Source: Lachnospiraceae bacterium UBA7199 (lineage in GTDB: Bacteria > Bacillota > Clostridia > Lachnospirales > Lachnospiraceae). From it: a stretch of DNA of 28,857 nt. Below the pieces are notes generated by a model that saw only the letters and a program-made list of their open reading frames with translations, did not search any database and was not told where the DNA came from. The DNA lies in the NCBI GenBank assembly GCA_002490775.1, contig DKUR01000078.1, positions 1 through 28,857 of the forward strand, in the 5' to 3' direction. Position 1 is the first letter of the stretch. Every line of letters begins with the position of its first letter. A program made the translations under genes and the position numbers. Of this stretch, positions 14,283-22,353 are shown piece after piece.

Positions 14283-15467
14283 ATGAATTATTTTATGAAA
14301 AAGAGATTTTTGGCGGCAGTACTGTCTGTGATGCTGGCAGGAGCCCTTGCAGCATGCGGAAATAAAGATGCAGATGCCGATCCAATAGATACAAATGAAG
14401 CTGGAGAAGATTTAAATGCCGATGATGCAGCGCAGGAAAGCAGCGTCGAAAATGGAGCGGTAAATCCGGCGCAGGAGGATGGTCCCAAATATCTTTTGGA
14501 TTACACAGCCAGCGACTATGTTACCTTGGGAGAATACAAGGGTGCGGAGGTAGACGTTGATGAACTTCTGCAGCAATGGATTGACAGTGCACTGGCTGTC
14601 GATGCCGAAACAGTGGAAGTGACCGGGCGGAGCGTAGAGCTTGGAGATATTGCAAATATTGATTATGAAGGCAAAATGGATGGTGTGGCTTTTGAAGGCG
14701 GCACGGCAAAAGGGACAGATTTAGAAATTGGCTCAGGCAGTTTTATTGAAGGCTTTGAAGAAGGGCTTATCGGAATGGAAATTGGAGAAACCCGGGACAT
14801 CAATTTAAATTTCCCTGATCCTTATCTGGGGAATCCTGATTTGTCAGGTGCGCCTGTGGTGTTTACCGTAACGGTTAACAGCATTACAGCCAGGCAGATG
14901 CCGGAACTTACAGATGAATATGTGGCAGGTCTTGGCTCTGAGGATTACAGTACCGTTGAGGAATACAGAAGCTATATGTACGACCTTATGTTAAGTCAGG
15001 AGTCTTTCCACAACCAAAAAGCCAATATTGCAATAGAAGCGGCAAAGGAAAATGCAGTGTTTCAAAAGATGCCGGAGGGGATGCTGAACAGGATGTATGC
15101 CAATCTGCTTAACACTGCTTCTGCATATGCCTATATGAATGGCATAGACGTAGGGCAGTATACTGCATATGTGTATGGCGGAAGAGCAGATGACTATGAA
15201 GCCACTCTGATGGATCAGGCAGAACTGATGGCCCAGCATTATATATTGATGGGGGCAATTGCTGAAAAAGAAGGGCTTGAAGTATCCGATGAGGAACTGG
15301 AAGAGAGCATTTCTGAGGAAGCTTCCAGTTATGCTTCTTATGGATATGAAAGTGAAGAGGCATATAAAGCAGCAATTGATAAAGAAGCGTACAGGGAGTA
15401 TCTGCTGGTGGAAAAGGCTGTAGAATTTTTAGGGGAAAACACAATACTGCGCGGTGAAAACCAGTAG
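14283..15467 (+). CDS. Trigger-factor-like FKBP lipoprotein
   Basis: A 394-residue secreted lipoprotein. A signal peptide ends in LAAC with lipid-bearing Cys25, then an acidic linker runs to about 75. An FKBP-type peptidyl-prolyl isomerase domain spans about 115-205, including NIDYEGKMDGVAFEGG and FIEGFEEGLIGMEIGE. A helical C-terminal region of about 210-385 is arranged like the trigger-factor chaperone domain. Family knowledge suggests a foldase on the outer face of the membrane. It lacks the ribosome-binding N-domain of true trigger factor, as expected for an exported protein. AAGGAG lies about 12 bases upstream of the ATG. The stop overlaps the next start (TAGTG), coupling it to a cell-wall hydrolase. 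Confidence 0.85.
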   Translation: MNYFMKKRFLAAVLSVMLAGALAACGNKDADADPIDTNEAGEDLNADDAAQESSVENGAVNPAQEDGPKYLLDYTASDYVTLGEYKGAEVDVDELLQQWIDSALAVDAETVEVTGRSVELGDIANIDYEGKMDGVAFEGGTAKGTDLEIGSGSFIEGFEEGLIGMEIGETRDINLNFPDPYLGNPDLSGAPVVFTVTVNSITARQMPELTDEYVAGLGSEDYSTVEEYRSYMYDLMLSQESFHNQKANIAIEAAKENAVFQKMPEGMLNRMYANLLNTASAYAYMNGIDVGQYTAYVYGGRADDYEATLMDQAELMAQHYILMGAIAEKEGLEVSDEELEESISEEASSYASYGYESEEAYKAAIDKEAYREYLLVEKAVEFLGENTILRGENQ

Positions 15468-16756
15468 TGGAAAAGCAAATGAGAAAAAGAAAAGCGTTTT
15501 TAGCACTGTTAATTTCATTTATATTGATGAGCTTAGTGGTAGAACCGGTATGGGCTACCACTATTTCCGATTTGGAAGACCAGAAAAGACAGTTGGAAGA
15601 AGAAAAAAGGCAGGCTGCCGAGCGGAAGCAGCAGGAGCAGCAGCGGTATGAAAATGCTTCCGGCGTTGTGGATTCTATTCAGGCCGATGTGGATGAGGTG
15701 GCAGGTGAGATTGATGAGATTGACGCTGCTTTGGTGGAGACCATTGCCAGTGTGGAAATGATTGAAGATGATATTGAGGAAAAGGAAGGACAGATAGAAG
15801 AGACAACTAAGGATCTGGAAGCGGCCCAGGCCGTGGAGCAGGAGCAGTATGAGGCAATGAAGCTGCGGATTAAGTTTATGTATGAAAAGGGCGATACCAC
15901 ATACTTGCAGCTTCTTTTAGAAAGCCAGGGTTTCAGCGATATGGTGAATAAAGCGGAATACATTGAAAAGCTTTATGATTATGACAGAAAAAAGCTTTTG
16001 GAGTATGAGGAGGCAAGGCAGGCTGTAGAGCAGTTAAAAGAGCAGCTTGAGGAAGAAATGTCCGAGCTGGAAGCCCAGCAGCATGAACTGGAAGAAGAAA
16101 AAGACAGCTTAGAGATCATGCTGGCTGAAAGGCAGGAGGTTTATGATAATTACGAGGTTCAACTGGCACAGGCCAGGCAGGAGGCGGCAGTTTATAAGGC
16201 AAATATAAAAAAGCAGAATGATGAGATCAAAAGGCTGGAGGCGGAAGCCGCCCAAAAGCAGTCCCAGATTGATGCTGCAAAGCAGGCGGAAGAAGAGGCA
16301 AGAAGAGCCCAGGAACAGGCACTGCAAAATCAGCAGTCCTCCTCTGGATCATCTTCCGGCAGCAGCACTTCCGGCGGTAATTATGCATCGGCGTCCAGTT
16401 ATTCGGGAACAGGCAGCAAAGGGCAGCAGATTGCCAATTATGCCTGTCAGTTTATAGGAAATCCTTATGTCCCCGGTGGTACAAGTTTAACTCAGGGTGC
16501 AGACTGCTCCGGCTTTGTATGGCGTGTATATAAGGATTTTGGGTATAGCGTGCCAAGAACCTCTTATTCATTAAGAAGTGCAGGGAGCGAGGTGGCCTAT
16601 TCCAATGCCCAGCCGGGAGATGTTGTATGCTATGCCGGACATGTTGGTATTTACATTGGCAATGGGCAGATTGTACATGCAAGTACACAGAAAACAGGCA
16701 TTAAGATTACAAACGCAACTTATAAGCAGATTTTGTCGGTAAGAAGAATTGCTTGA
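15467..16756 (+). CDS. Coiled-coil NlpC/P60 peptidoglycan hydrolase
   Basis: A 429-residue secreted cell-wall endopeptidase. The signal peptide covers about 1-30. Long coiled-coil segments run at 33-110 and 145-285, as in CwlO, RipA and PcsB proteins whose coils are controlled by FtsEX-type complexes. A Ser/Gly linker (about 288-310) is followed by NlpC/P60 with catalytic C347 (GADCSGF), H392 (AGHVGIY) and a further H404. The start is GTG at 15467 overlapping the preceding stop; ATG at 15479 is a good alternative and keeps the signal peptide. The tight overlap suggests that the upstream foldase helps fold this exported enzyme, which is inference. Confidence 0.9.
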   Translation: MEKQMRKRKAFLALLISFILMSLVVEPVWATTISDLEDQKRQLEEEKRQAAERKQQEQQRYENASGVVDSIQADVDEVAGEIDEIDAALVETIASVEMIEDDIEEKEGQIEETTKDLEAAQAVEQEQYEAMKLRIKFMYEKGDTTYLQLLLESQGFSDMVNKAEYIEKLYDYDRKKLLEYEEARQAVEQLKEQLEEEMSELEAQQHELEEEKDSLEIMLAERQEVYDNYEVQLAQARQEAAVYKANIKKQNDEIKRLEAEAAQKQSQIDAAKQAEEEARRAQEQALQNQQSSSGSSSGSSTSGGNYASASSYSGTGSKGQQIANYACQFIGNPYVPGGTSLTQGADCSGFVWRVYKDFGYSVPRTSYSLRSAGSEVAYSNAQPGDVVCYAGHVGIYIGNGQIVHASTQKTGIKITNATYKQILSVRRIA

Positions 16757-16782
16757 ATATTCCGGCTGTTTTATTATATAAA
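16753..16782 (+). promoter_or_regulatory. Possible separate promoter for the clpX-like gene
   Basis: TTGAAT at 16753-16758, overlapping the preceding stop codon, is followed after 18 bases by TATAAA at 16777-16782. The gene could therefore be transcribed on its own as well as with the upstream pair. Confidence 0.35.
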
Positions 16783-16809
16783 GAATAAATTACAGAAATG
16801 AGGTTGGTT

Positions 16810-18324
16810 ATGGCGGATTTTGATGAGAGAGATTTTGACGAGAATGAAGAAGAGACTTCTTTGAAAAAGGAAGAGGATGGGGAAAGTAAGAGCCAGGAGG
16901 AAAAAAAGGAAAGCGAATATGAGGATGTGTGTTTTATCTGCAGGAGGCCGGAAAGCAAAGCTGGAAAAATGTTTAAGCTTCCTAACCATATTTGTGTGTG
17001 CAATGACTGTATGCATAAAACAATGGACACGGTAAGTCAGTTTGATTATCAGGGAATGTTGAATAACCCGGACCTTATGGATGATCTTAATAAAAATTTA
17101 AATAACAATGGCTATCCCAGCATCCGCTTTGTAAATATTGCAGATTTACAGGGGGAAGGTGGAATCCCCAATAAGCAGAAGCTGAAAAAGAAAAAGCCGA
17201 AAAATGAAAAGGAACCAGTGCTGGATATTAAAAATATCCCGCCGCCACATAAGATCAAGGCACAGCTTGATGATTATGTAATTGGACAGGAGTACGCGAA
17301 AAAAGTAATTTCCGTGGCAGTTTATAATCATTATAAGCGGGTTGCTACCGGTACAATGGATGAGATTGAAATTGAAAAATCCAATATGCTGATGATAGGG
17401 CCTACCGGATGCGGAAAAACTTATTTGGTGAAAACCCTTGCCAGATTACTGGATGTGCCCCTTGCTATTGCAGATGCTACTTCCCTTACGGAAGCTGGTT
17501 ATATTGGTGATGATATTGAAAGCGTGGTATCCAAGCTTTTAGCAGCGGCAGACAATGACGTGGAAAAGGCAGAACGAGGTATTGTTTTTATTGATGAAAT
17601 TGATAAGATTGCCAAGAAAAAAAATACCACAAGCAGGGATGTAAGCGGAGAAAGTGTACAGCAGGGGATGCTGCGTCTTTTGGAAGGTGCGGATGTGGAG
17701 GTGCCTGTAGGCGCCAATAGTAAAAATGCAATGGTGCCCCTTGCTACGATTAACACCAGAAATATTCTCTTTATCTGCGGCGGCGCATTCCCGGATTTAG
17801 AGGAAATTATAAAGCAGCGTTTAAAGAAGCAAACCTCTATTGGATTTAATGCTGAGCTTAAGGATAAGTTTGACAAGGAAAAAAATATTTTAAGCAAGGT
17901 GACAGTTGAAGACTTGAAGAAGTTCGGTATGATACCGGAATTTATAGGGCGCCTTCCCATTATTTATACTCTGCAGGCATTGGATAAACCAATGCTGGTA
18001 AAAATTTTAAAGGAACCTAAAAATGCAATTTTAAAGCAGTATCAAAAACTTCTTGAGCTGGATGAAGTTAAATTAGAGTTTGATGATGGAGCCCTTGAAG
18101 CAATTGCAGAGAAGGCAATGGAAAAAGATACCGGTGCAAGAGCGCTTCGGGCAATTATTGAGGAATTTATGCTGGATATTATGTATGAGATTCCAAAGGA
18201 TGATAACATTGGACGTGTGACCATTACAAGAGAGTATATAGAAGGAACTGGAGGTCCGGTCATTGATATCAGAAGCATCAGTGGAGAAAATCCAGATAAA
18301 TTGAAAGTGATTGAAGAAAAGTAA
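16810..18324 (+). CDS. clpX: Divergent ClpX-type AAA+ unfoldase
   Basis: A 504-residue ATPase that feeds unfolded substrates to ClpP. The zinc-binding domain has C41, C44, C64 and C67. The AAA+ core shows GPTGCGKT (197-204), pore loop GYIG (230-233), Walker B IVFIDEIDKI (258-267), IGF (344-346) for docking to ClpP, and sensor-2 GARALR (442-447). It differs from standard ClpX (about 420 residues): there is an acidic 40-residue N-terminal extension, and about 65 extra residues, ending in a KKKKPK run, lie between zinc domain and core. ATG at 16810 is chosen because GAGG lies six bases upstream. No clpP or lon is adjacent, so it may be a second ClpX; the symbol marks the family, not proven orthology. 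Confidence 0.85.
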   Translation: MADFDERDFDENEEETSLKKEEDGESKSQEEKKESEYEDVCFICRRPESKAGKMFKLPNHICVCNDCMHKTMDTVSQFDYQGMLNNPDLMDDLNKNLNNNGYPSIRFVNIADLQGEGGIPNKQKLKKKKPKNEKEPVLDIKNIPPPHKIKAQLDDYVIGQEYAKKVISVAVYNHYKRVATGTMDEIEIEKSNMLMIGPTGCGKTYLVKTLARLLDVPLAIADATSLTEAGYIGDDIESVVSKLLAAADNDVEKAERGIVFIDEIDKIAKKKNTTSRDVSGESVQQGMLRLLEGADVEVPVGANSKNAMVPLATINTRNILFICGGAFPDLEEIIKQRLKKQTSIGFNAELKDKFDKEKNILSKVTVEDLKKFGMIPEFIGRLPIIYTLQALDKPMLVKILKEPKNAILKQYQKLLELDEVKLEFDDGALEAIAEKAMEKDTGARALRAIIEEFMLDIMYEIPKDDNIGRVTITREYIEGTGGPVIDIRSISGENPDKLKVIEEK

Positions 18325-18340
18325 TAAAGTCAGTATTTAT

Positions 18341-18384
18341 AATCAGGAAAAATTTCGTTAAATTGAAATTTTTCCTGATTTTTT
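18341..18384 (+). terminator. Strong intrinsic terminator after the clpX-like gene
   Basis: AATCAGGAAAAATTTC (18341-18356) pairs perfectly over 16 bp with its complement at 18365-18380. The loop is 8 bases, and TTTT follows. The stem is AT-rich in its inner half but very long. Confidence 0.85.
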
Positions 18385-18388
18385 AGTA

Positions 18389-18417
18389 TTGACATTACAT
18401 TTAGGTAATGTTATATT
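18389..18417 (+). promoter_or_regulatory. Promoter of iclR with a perfect dyad between its boxes
   Basis: A perfect TTGACA at 18389-18394 and TATATT at 18412-18417 are 17 bases apart. The spacer contains ACATTAC (18392-18398) and GTAATGT (18405-18411), exact complements 6 bases apart. This repeat shares three bases with the -35 box and abuts the -10 box, the position expected for a repressor site. Confidence 0.7.
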
Positions 18418-18447
18418 AAAGATACAAAAAACGTATATACAAACATT

Positions 18448-18463
18448 GTTCGTATATAAGAAC
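18448..18463. promoter_or_regulatory. Candidate IclR operator
   Basis: A 16-bp dyad from GTTC to GAAC with 14 of 16 symmetric positions lies between the predicted transcription start and the iclR ATG. Its core CGTATATA (18451-18458) repeats exactly at 18432-18439, 19 bases upstream. Paired sites of this kind suit the dimer-of-dimers binding common in IclR proteins. Confidence 0.5.
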
Positions 18464-18480
18464 GAATGCGAGGGGAAACA

Positions 18481-19242
18481 ATGGAAGATCATAATCCTAC
18501 ATTACGAGTCATACGAATTCTTGAATCCTTGATAGGGCAGCCGGAGGGTAAGACATTAACGGAAATTGCTAAAAGCTGTGAAATGCCTAAGGGCAGTATA
18601 TTTCCTATTGTTCATACGCTGGCTGATCATAAGCTTTTAAGGTATGACGATTTATCCAGTAAATATAGCATTGGTATACGCTGTTATGAAATCGGAAATG
18701 AATATATTATGCAGATGAATGTATCCGATCAAATACGCGAGCTCACCAAAAAAATTGTCAATCAGTGCAGGGAGACTGCTCACTTTGCAGTATTGGACGG
18801 AAGTGACGTGGTGTATTTGATGAAACAGGATTCTTCGGAGGCAATCCGCATGGTTTCCTCCATAGGAAAACGAATTCCCGCGTACAGTACGGCAATTGGA
18901 AAAGCGCTGCTTTCAGGATATAGCGACGAGCAGGTACATGCATTGTATCCTGAAGGGTTACAGAAGATTACGGATAAGACGATTACCAGCCTGGATGTTT
19001 TGTGTGGGCAGCTTGGAGAAATAAGGAAAACAAAGATTGCTTATGAGACAGAAGAATCCAGTCTGAATATTACCTGTATTGCGGTGCCGGTGGAAAAGAA
19101 TGGAGAGGTAGTAGCTGCGTTTAGTGTTTCCATTCCCATTTTCAGAGCGGCAAAAGAAAAGAAAGAGCAGGTAAAAGCAGTACTTTTTGAGGCAAAGGAA
19201 GAGGTTGAGACATTAATTCGGACACTGCCTTTTCATATTTGA
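18481..19242 (+). CDS. IclR family transcriptional regulator
   Basis: A 253-residue regulator. The N-terminal winged helix-turn-helix spans about 5-65 (LTEIAKSCEMPKGSIFPIVHTL). The C-terminal ligand-binding domain spans about 75-245, with the family segment YSTAIGKALLSGYSDEQ near 138-154. GAGGGG lies five bases before the ATG at 18481; the ATG 15 bases upstream would bury it. It is the first gene of the sugar locus and is followed by the dehydrogenase after 65 bases. Members typically sense sugar acids or aromatic acids, which fits the acid-sugar enzymes downstream. Dyads at its own promoter suggest autoregulation. Confidence 0.9.
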   Translation: MEDHNPTLRVIRILESLIGQPEGKTLTEIAKSCEMPKGSIFPIVHTLADHKLLRYDDLSSKYSIGIRCYEIGNEYIMQMNVSDQIRELTKKIVNQCRETAHFAVLDGSDVVYLMKQDSSEAIRMVSSIGKRIPAYSTAIGKALLSGYSDEQVHALYPEGLQKITDKTITSLDVLCGQLGEIRKTKIAYETEESSLNITCIAVPVEKNGEVVAAFSVSIPIFRAAKEKKEQVKAVLFEAKEEVETLIRTLPFHI

Positions 19243-19263
19243 TTTCCGCAGACAAAAAGCCAA

Positions 19264-19277
19264 GCAGACGTGTCTGC
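19264..19277. promoter_or_regulatory. Short dyad between iclR and the dehydrogenase gene
   Basis: GCAGAC (19264-19269) and GTCTGC (19272-19277) are exact complements separated by 2 bases. It could be an operator or a small stem in the message. The sequence differs from the dyads upstream of iclR, so a different binder would be expected. Confidence 0.3.
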
Positions 19278-19307
19278 AGCGGGACGTTGACTTTTGGAGG
19301 ATTTAAC

Positions 19308-20381
19308 ATGATACCTGAATATATGACAGCTATGGTTTTTGAAGATATAAATGTGATAAGAGCAAGGCAGGTGCCTACACCAAAGCCGGGAAGAGGAGAA
19401 GCCCTTGTAAAAATCATGGCATCCGGCCTGTGCATTACAGATGTACATGTATTGCAGGGAGCCTTTGCCCATTCAAAGCCGCCTTGTGTACTTGGCCATG
19501 AGATAGCAGGCCAGATTGTGGCATTTGGAGAAGAGCAGCCCTGGCCCCATTCCCTGAAGCTTCATCAAAGAGTGGTAATAGAAACGATGATAGCCTGCGG
19601 TCAGTGTCCCCAGTGCCTGTCAGGATTTAAAAATCTATGTGAAAATGGCGGAGATATCGGAGAACCTCCTTTTCAGGGGGGATACAGTGAATACATTACA
19701 ATGCCTGTAGGAAATCTTCATCCGATTCCTGACAATATGAGTTATGAGGAGGCTGCCATTTTTGAAAGCTTTGTCTGCCCGGTGGGAGGGCTTGACAGGA
19801 TTGGCATGAAGCAGGGAGATACTGTCTTAGTTCAGGGACTTGGTCCGGCAGGTCTGGCGTTTATTCAAGGGGCTGAAGTTATGGGAGCTGGAAGAATCAT
19901 TGTATCAGATCCAGATGAAAAGAGACTTGCCCTCGGTAAGAAATATGGCGCAGATATTTGTGTGAATCCGGGAAAGCAGGATTTGTATCAGATTGTAAGG
20001 GATGAAACCAATGATAAAGGTGTTGATATCTGCTGTGAGGCATCTGGTGCGGAAAAAGCTTATCAGGCATGTTTTGATTTGGCAAAAAAGAATGGGAAGC
20101 TGATTTTTTACGGAATTCCTAAGGATAGTCATAAAACAAGATTTGATGTAACTCAGGTGATCATAAAACAATTAAATCTGTATGGAACCTCCGGCGCTCC
20201 CTGGGCGTGGGAACCAGTACTAAAATTGTATGGACAAGGAAAGTACAACATAAAAGACATGGTAACTCATACATTTGAATTAACTCAGATTGAGGATGCG
20301 GTTAAAACCTTAAATGATCCTGAAAGCGGTGCGGTTAAGATTGTTTTATATTCCTCAAACAACCGAAAGACGGGAGGATGA
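19308..20381 (+). CDS. Zinc-dependent medium-chain alcohol dehydrogenase
   Basis: A 357-residue MDR-family sugar or polyol dehydrogenase. Catalytic zinc ligands are C42 and the GHE pair H64-E65. The structural zinc site is complete (C97, C100, C103, C111). The Rossmann motif is GLGPAG (177-182), and D201 at the end of the next strand suggests NAD rather than NADP. GGAGG lies eight bases before the ATG at 19308. The neighbours (an acid-sugar dehydratase, a DHDPS-type aldolase and a galactosidase) suggest oxidation of an aldose to its lactone, but sorbitol- or threonine-type dehydrogenases share these motifs. The stop region overlaps the next gene's upstream ATG and ribosome binding site. Confidence 0.9.
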   Translation: MIPEYMTAMVFEDINVIRARQVPTPKPGRGEALVKIMASGLCITDVHVLQGAFAHSKPPCVLGHEIAGQIVAFGEEQPWPHSLKLHQRVVIETMIACGQCPQCLSGFKNLCENGGDIGEPPFQGGYSEYITMPVGNLHPIPDNMSYEEAAIFESFVCPVGGLDRIGMKQGDTVLVQGLGPAGLAFIQGAEVMGAGRIIVSDPDEKRLALGKKYGADICVNPGKQDLYQIVRDETNDKGVDICCEASGAEKAYQACFDLAKKNGKLIFYGIPKDSHKTRFDVTQVIIKQLNLYGTSGAPWAWEPVLKLYGQGKYNIKDMVTHTFELTQIEDAVKTLNDPESGAVKIVLYSSNNRKTGG

Positions 20382-20383
20382 AA

Positions 20384-21487
20384 ATGCCATTTTGTCTAAG
20401 TCAGTTGAAAAAGGAGTATGAGGACTCCTTTTTCTTTACCTCAAACAAAGAATGCATTGAATATCTGCTTTTGGAAAACTTACAGCCCCTTGAGGAGTAC
20501 GCAATACTTGTGACAGGGAATGAAGCATGGCTCTTTACACCCCATTTCATAGAATGTAAAGAGGTAAAGCAGATTTTATATGAAGGATATTCTAACATCA
20601 GATATCAGGATAAGGTTCAAAATATATTATGTAAACTAGATGAATTTTCGTTACCTCTGCCTGCTGATACCGCTTTTGAAAGAAAAGTGTATGGGGACTA
20701 TTTTGAAAAGAGAGGCTGCCGGGTAATGGATGTTACAAAGCAGGTTTGTAAGGCTGCCAGAATAAAAACCCCAAAACAATTGGAGGCTGTTGAGGCGTGT
20801 GTACAGATCAATGAATCTATTTACCGGGAAATCAGTAAAAAAGAGGCGTTTGGGGAAAGCGAACTCACATTGTTTGGTTTTGTACGGGAAAAGATAATGG
20901 AGCATACCGGATTTTCGAATCAGATGATTTACGATTTTCTTGCTGGAAAAAGAACCGCGCAGGTCAGCGGATTTCCTACAAACTATCAGATTCAAAAGGG
21001 GGATACGCTGATTGCGGATCTTTTGCCCAGGAATAACGGTGTTTATGCAGATATGACAAGAACCTTTTTTGCAGGGGTTCCTTCCGATAAACAAAATTAT
21101 ATTTATGAAATTTGCTGTGAGGCAATGGAAAAAGGTGAGGAGGCTTTAGCACCCGGCAGGAGTGCGGGGGAGATTTTTGAAGCAGTTGCTTTGATCTTTA
21201 GAAAATATGGGCTGGAGTGTAATTTTCCCCATCATGCAGGACATGGACTGGGAATGGGATATTATGAGGCACCTTATTTTTTAAAAGAGGAAACAGAAAC
21301 TTTACAGGAAAATATGGTGGTGGCTTTGGAACCGGGACTCTATATTCAGGGGGAGTTTGGAATAAGAATTGAGAACAATTATGTGATTACTTTAAATGGT
21401 GCAAGACGTCTTGGCAGTCTTCCCATAGAAATCAGCTCATATATTTTGACATTTGGCCAAAGCAGCGCAGAAATGGAGAAAATATGA
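20384..21487 (+). CDS. M24 family metallohydrolase (Xaa-Pro aminopeptidase-like)
   Basis: A 367-residue pita-bread-fold enzyme. A creatinase-like N-terminal domain (about 1-125) precedes the M24 domain (about 130-360). All five dinuclear metal ligands are present: D212, D223, H287 (HAGHGLG), E316 (LEPGLY) and E330 (RIEN). The ATG at 20384 has GGGAGG at the right distance; the ATG at 20378 is too close to it. M24 enzymes include aminopeptidase P, prolidase, creatinase and ectoine hydrolase. A gene inside a sugar-acid operon, overlapped by the epimerase gene (ATGA), points to a non-peptide or glycoconjugate substrate, but the sequence does not show which. Confidence 0.85.
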   Translation: MPFCLSQLKKEYEDSFFFTSNKECIEYLLLENLQPLEEYAILVTGNEAWLFTPHFIECKEVKQILYEGYSNIRYQDKVQNILCKLDEFSLPLPADTAFERKVYGDYFEKRGCRVMDVTKQVCKAARIKTPKQLEAVEACVQINESIYREISKKEAFGESELTLFGFVREKIMEHTGFSNQMIYDFLAGKRTAQVSGFPTNYQIQKGDTLIADLLPRNNGVYADMTRTFFAGVPSDKQNYIYEICCEAMEKGEEALAPGRSAGEIFEAVALIFRKYGLECNFPHHAGHGLGMGYYEAPYFLKEETETLQENMVVALEPGLYIQGEFGIRIENNYVITLNGARRLGSLPIEISSYILTFGQSSAEMEKI

Positions 21488-22314
21488 TTGCACAGATAAG
21501 GAATGGGAGATTTCAGGTGCAGGCTGTATGGGGACAGCAGGGATTTACCATCACATCTCTGCAGGATCTGCTTTTTCAAAAGGAATGGCTGTATACGGAA
21601 AATCCTTTTTCCCAAGTGCGCCGGAATGATAAGACCTTTGACAGTCAGTATGAAGGCGGAATGGAATTTTTATTTCCATCTGATGAAGCGGAAGTATTTG
21701 AGGAAAAGGTATATCAGGATCATGGTGTATTGTGGCGGACGCCTTATCAGGTAAATACTGAGGGAAGCAAGCTTTTGGCCGAAGGCTTTCACGAGGATAC
21801 AAAAGTGAAAAGTGTTTATGATGTGGAGTTAAAGGAGGAGGCTGTTTTACTCAAGGTAACTATTTACAATCTATCTGCCAATGAACTGCCTTATCTGGCA
21901 AGGCTGCATCCGGCGTTTCTTTTGGAGAAAGATACCAGGCTGCTTGTACATGGAGAAAGAGTATTTTTTGAACCGGATGGCGCGTATTGCAATTTTTCTC
22001 TTGAAGAAGCAAAACAAATGAACATGGAAAAGCCGGCTTCCTGGCAAAATAACGATTTGTTTGTCCACATCAAACAAAACTGCGGTGAATTTGAAATACA
22101 TCAAAATGATAGAAAAATGAAAATAATATATGAAAAAGATAAACTGCCTTTTTTGACAATCTGTTCTTTTTTAAAAGGCGGTAAAAGAATAGGTATTTTA
22201 GAGCCGGCAAATATGCCGGGAATCAATTTAAAAAGCGCTGTCGGGACAGGAAAGATTCCCATATTGCAGCCTGGAGACAGTGTGGAATATCAGTTTAAAA
22301 TCATACTTAACTAA
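21484..22314 (+). CDS. Aldose 1-epimerase-like (galactose mutarotase fold) protein
   Basis: A 276-residue all-beta protein. The EGGMEFLFPSDE segment (57-68), H80 in DHGVLWR, H142 in RLHPAF and E240 in ILEPAN sit where the mutarotase superfamily carries its acid and base residues. It probably interconverts anomers of the sugar handled by this operon. It is more divergent than GalM itself, so a related epimerase on a modified sugar is possible. The start codon overlaps the previous stop in ATGA. The following gene begins 39 bases later. Confidence 0.7.
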   Translation: MIAQIRNGRFQVQAVWGQQGFTITSLQDLLFQKEWLYTENPFSQVRRNDKTFDSQYEGGMEFLFPSDEAEVFEEKVYQDHGVLWRTPYQVNTEGSKLLAEGFHEDTKVKSVYDVELKEEAVLLKVTIYNLSANELPYLARLHPAFLLEKDTRLLVHGERVFFEPDGAYCNFSLEEAKQMNMEKPASWQNNDLFVHIKQNCGEFEIHQNDRKMKIIYEKDKLPFLTICSFLKGGKRIGILEPANMPGINLKSAVGTGKIPILQPGDSVEYQFKIILN

Positions 22315-22353
22315 CGATAAATGAAACGGAAAAGTGTAAAGGCATGGGTGAAA

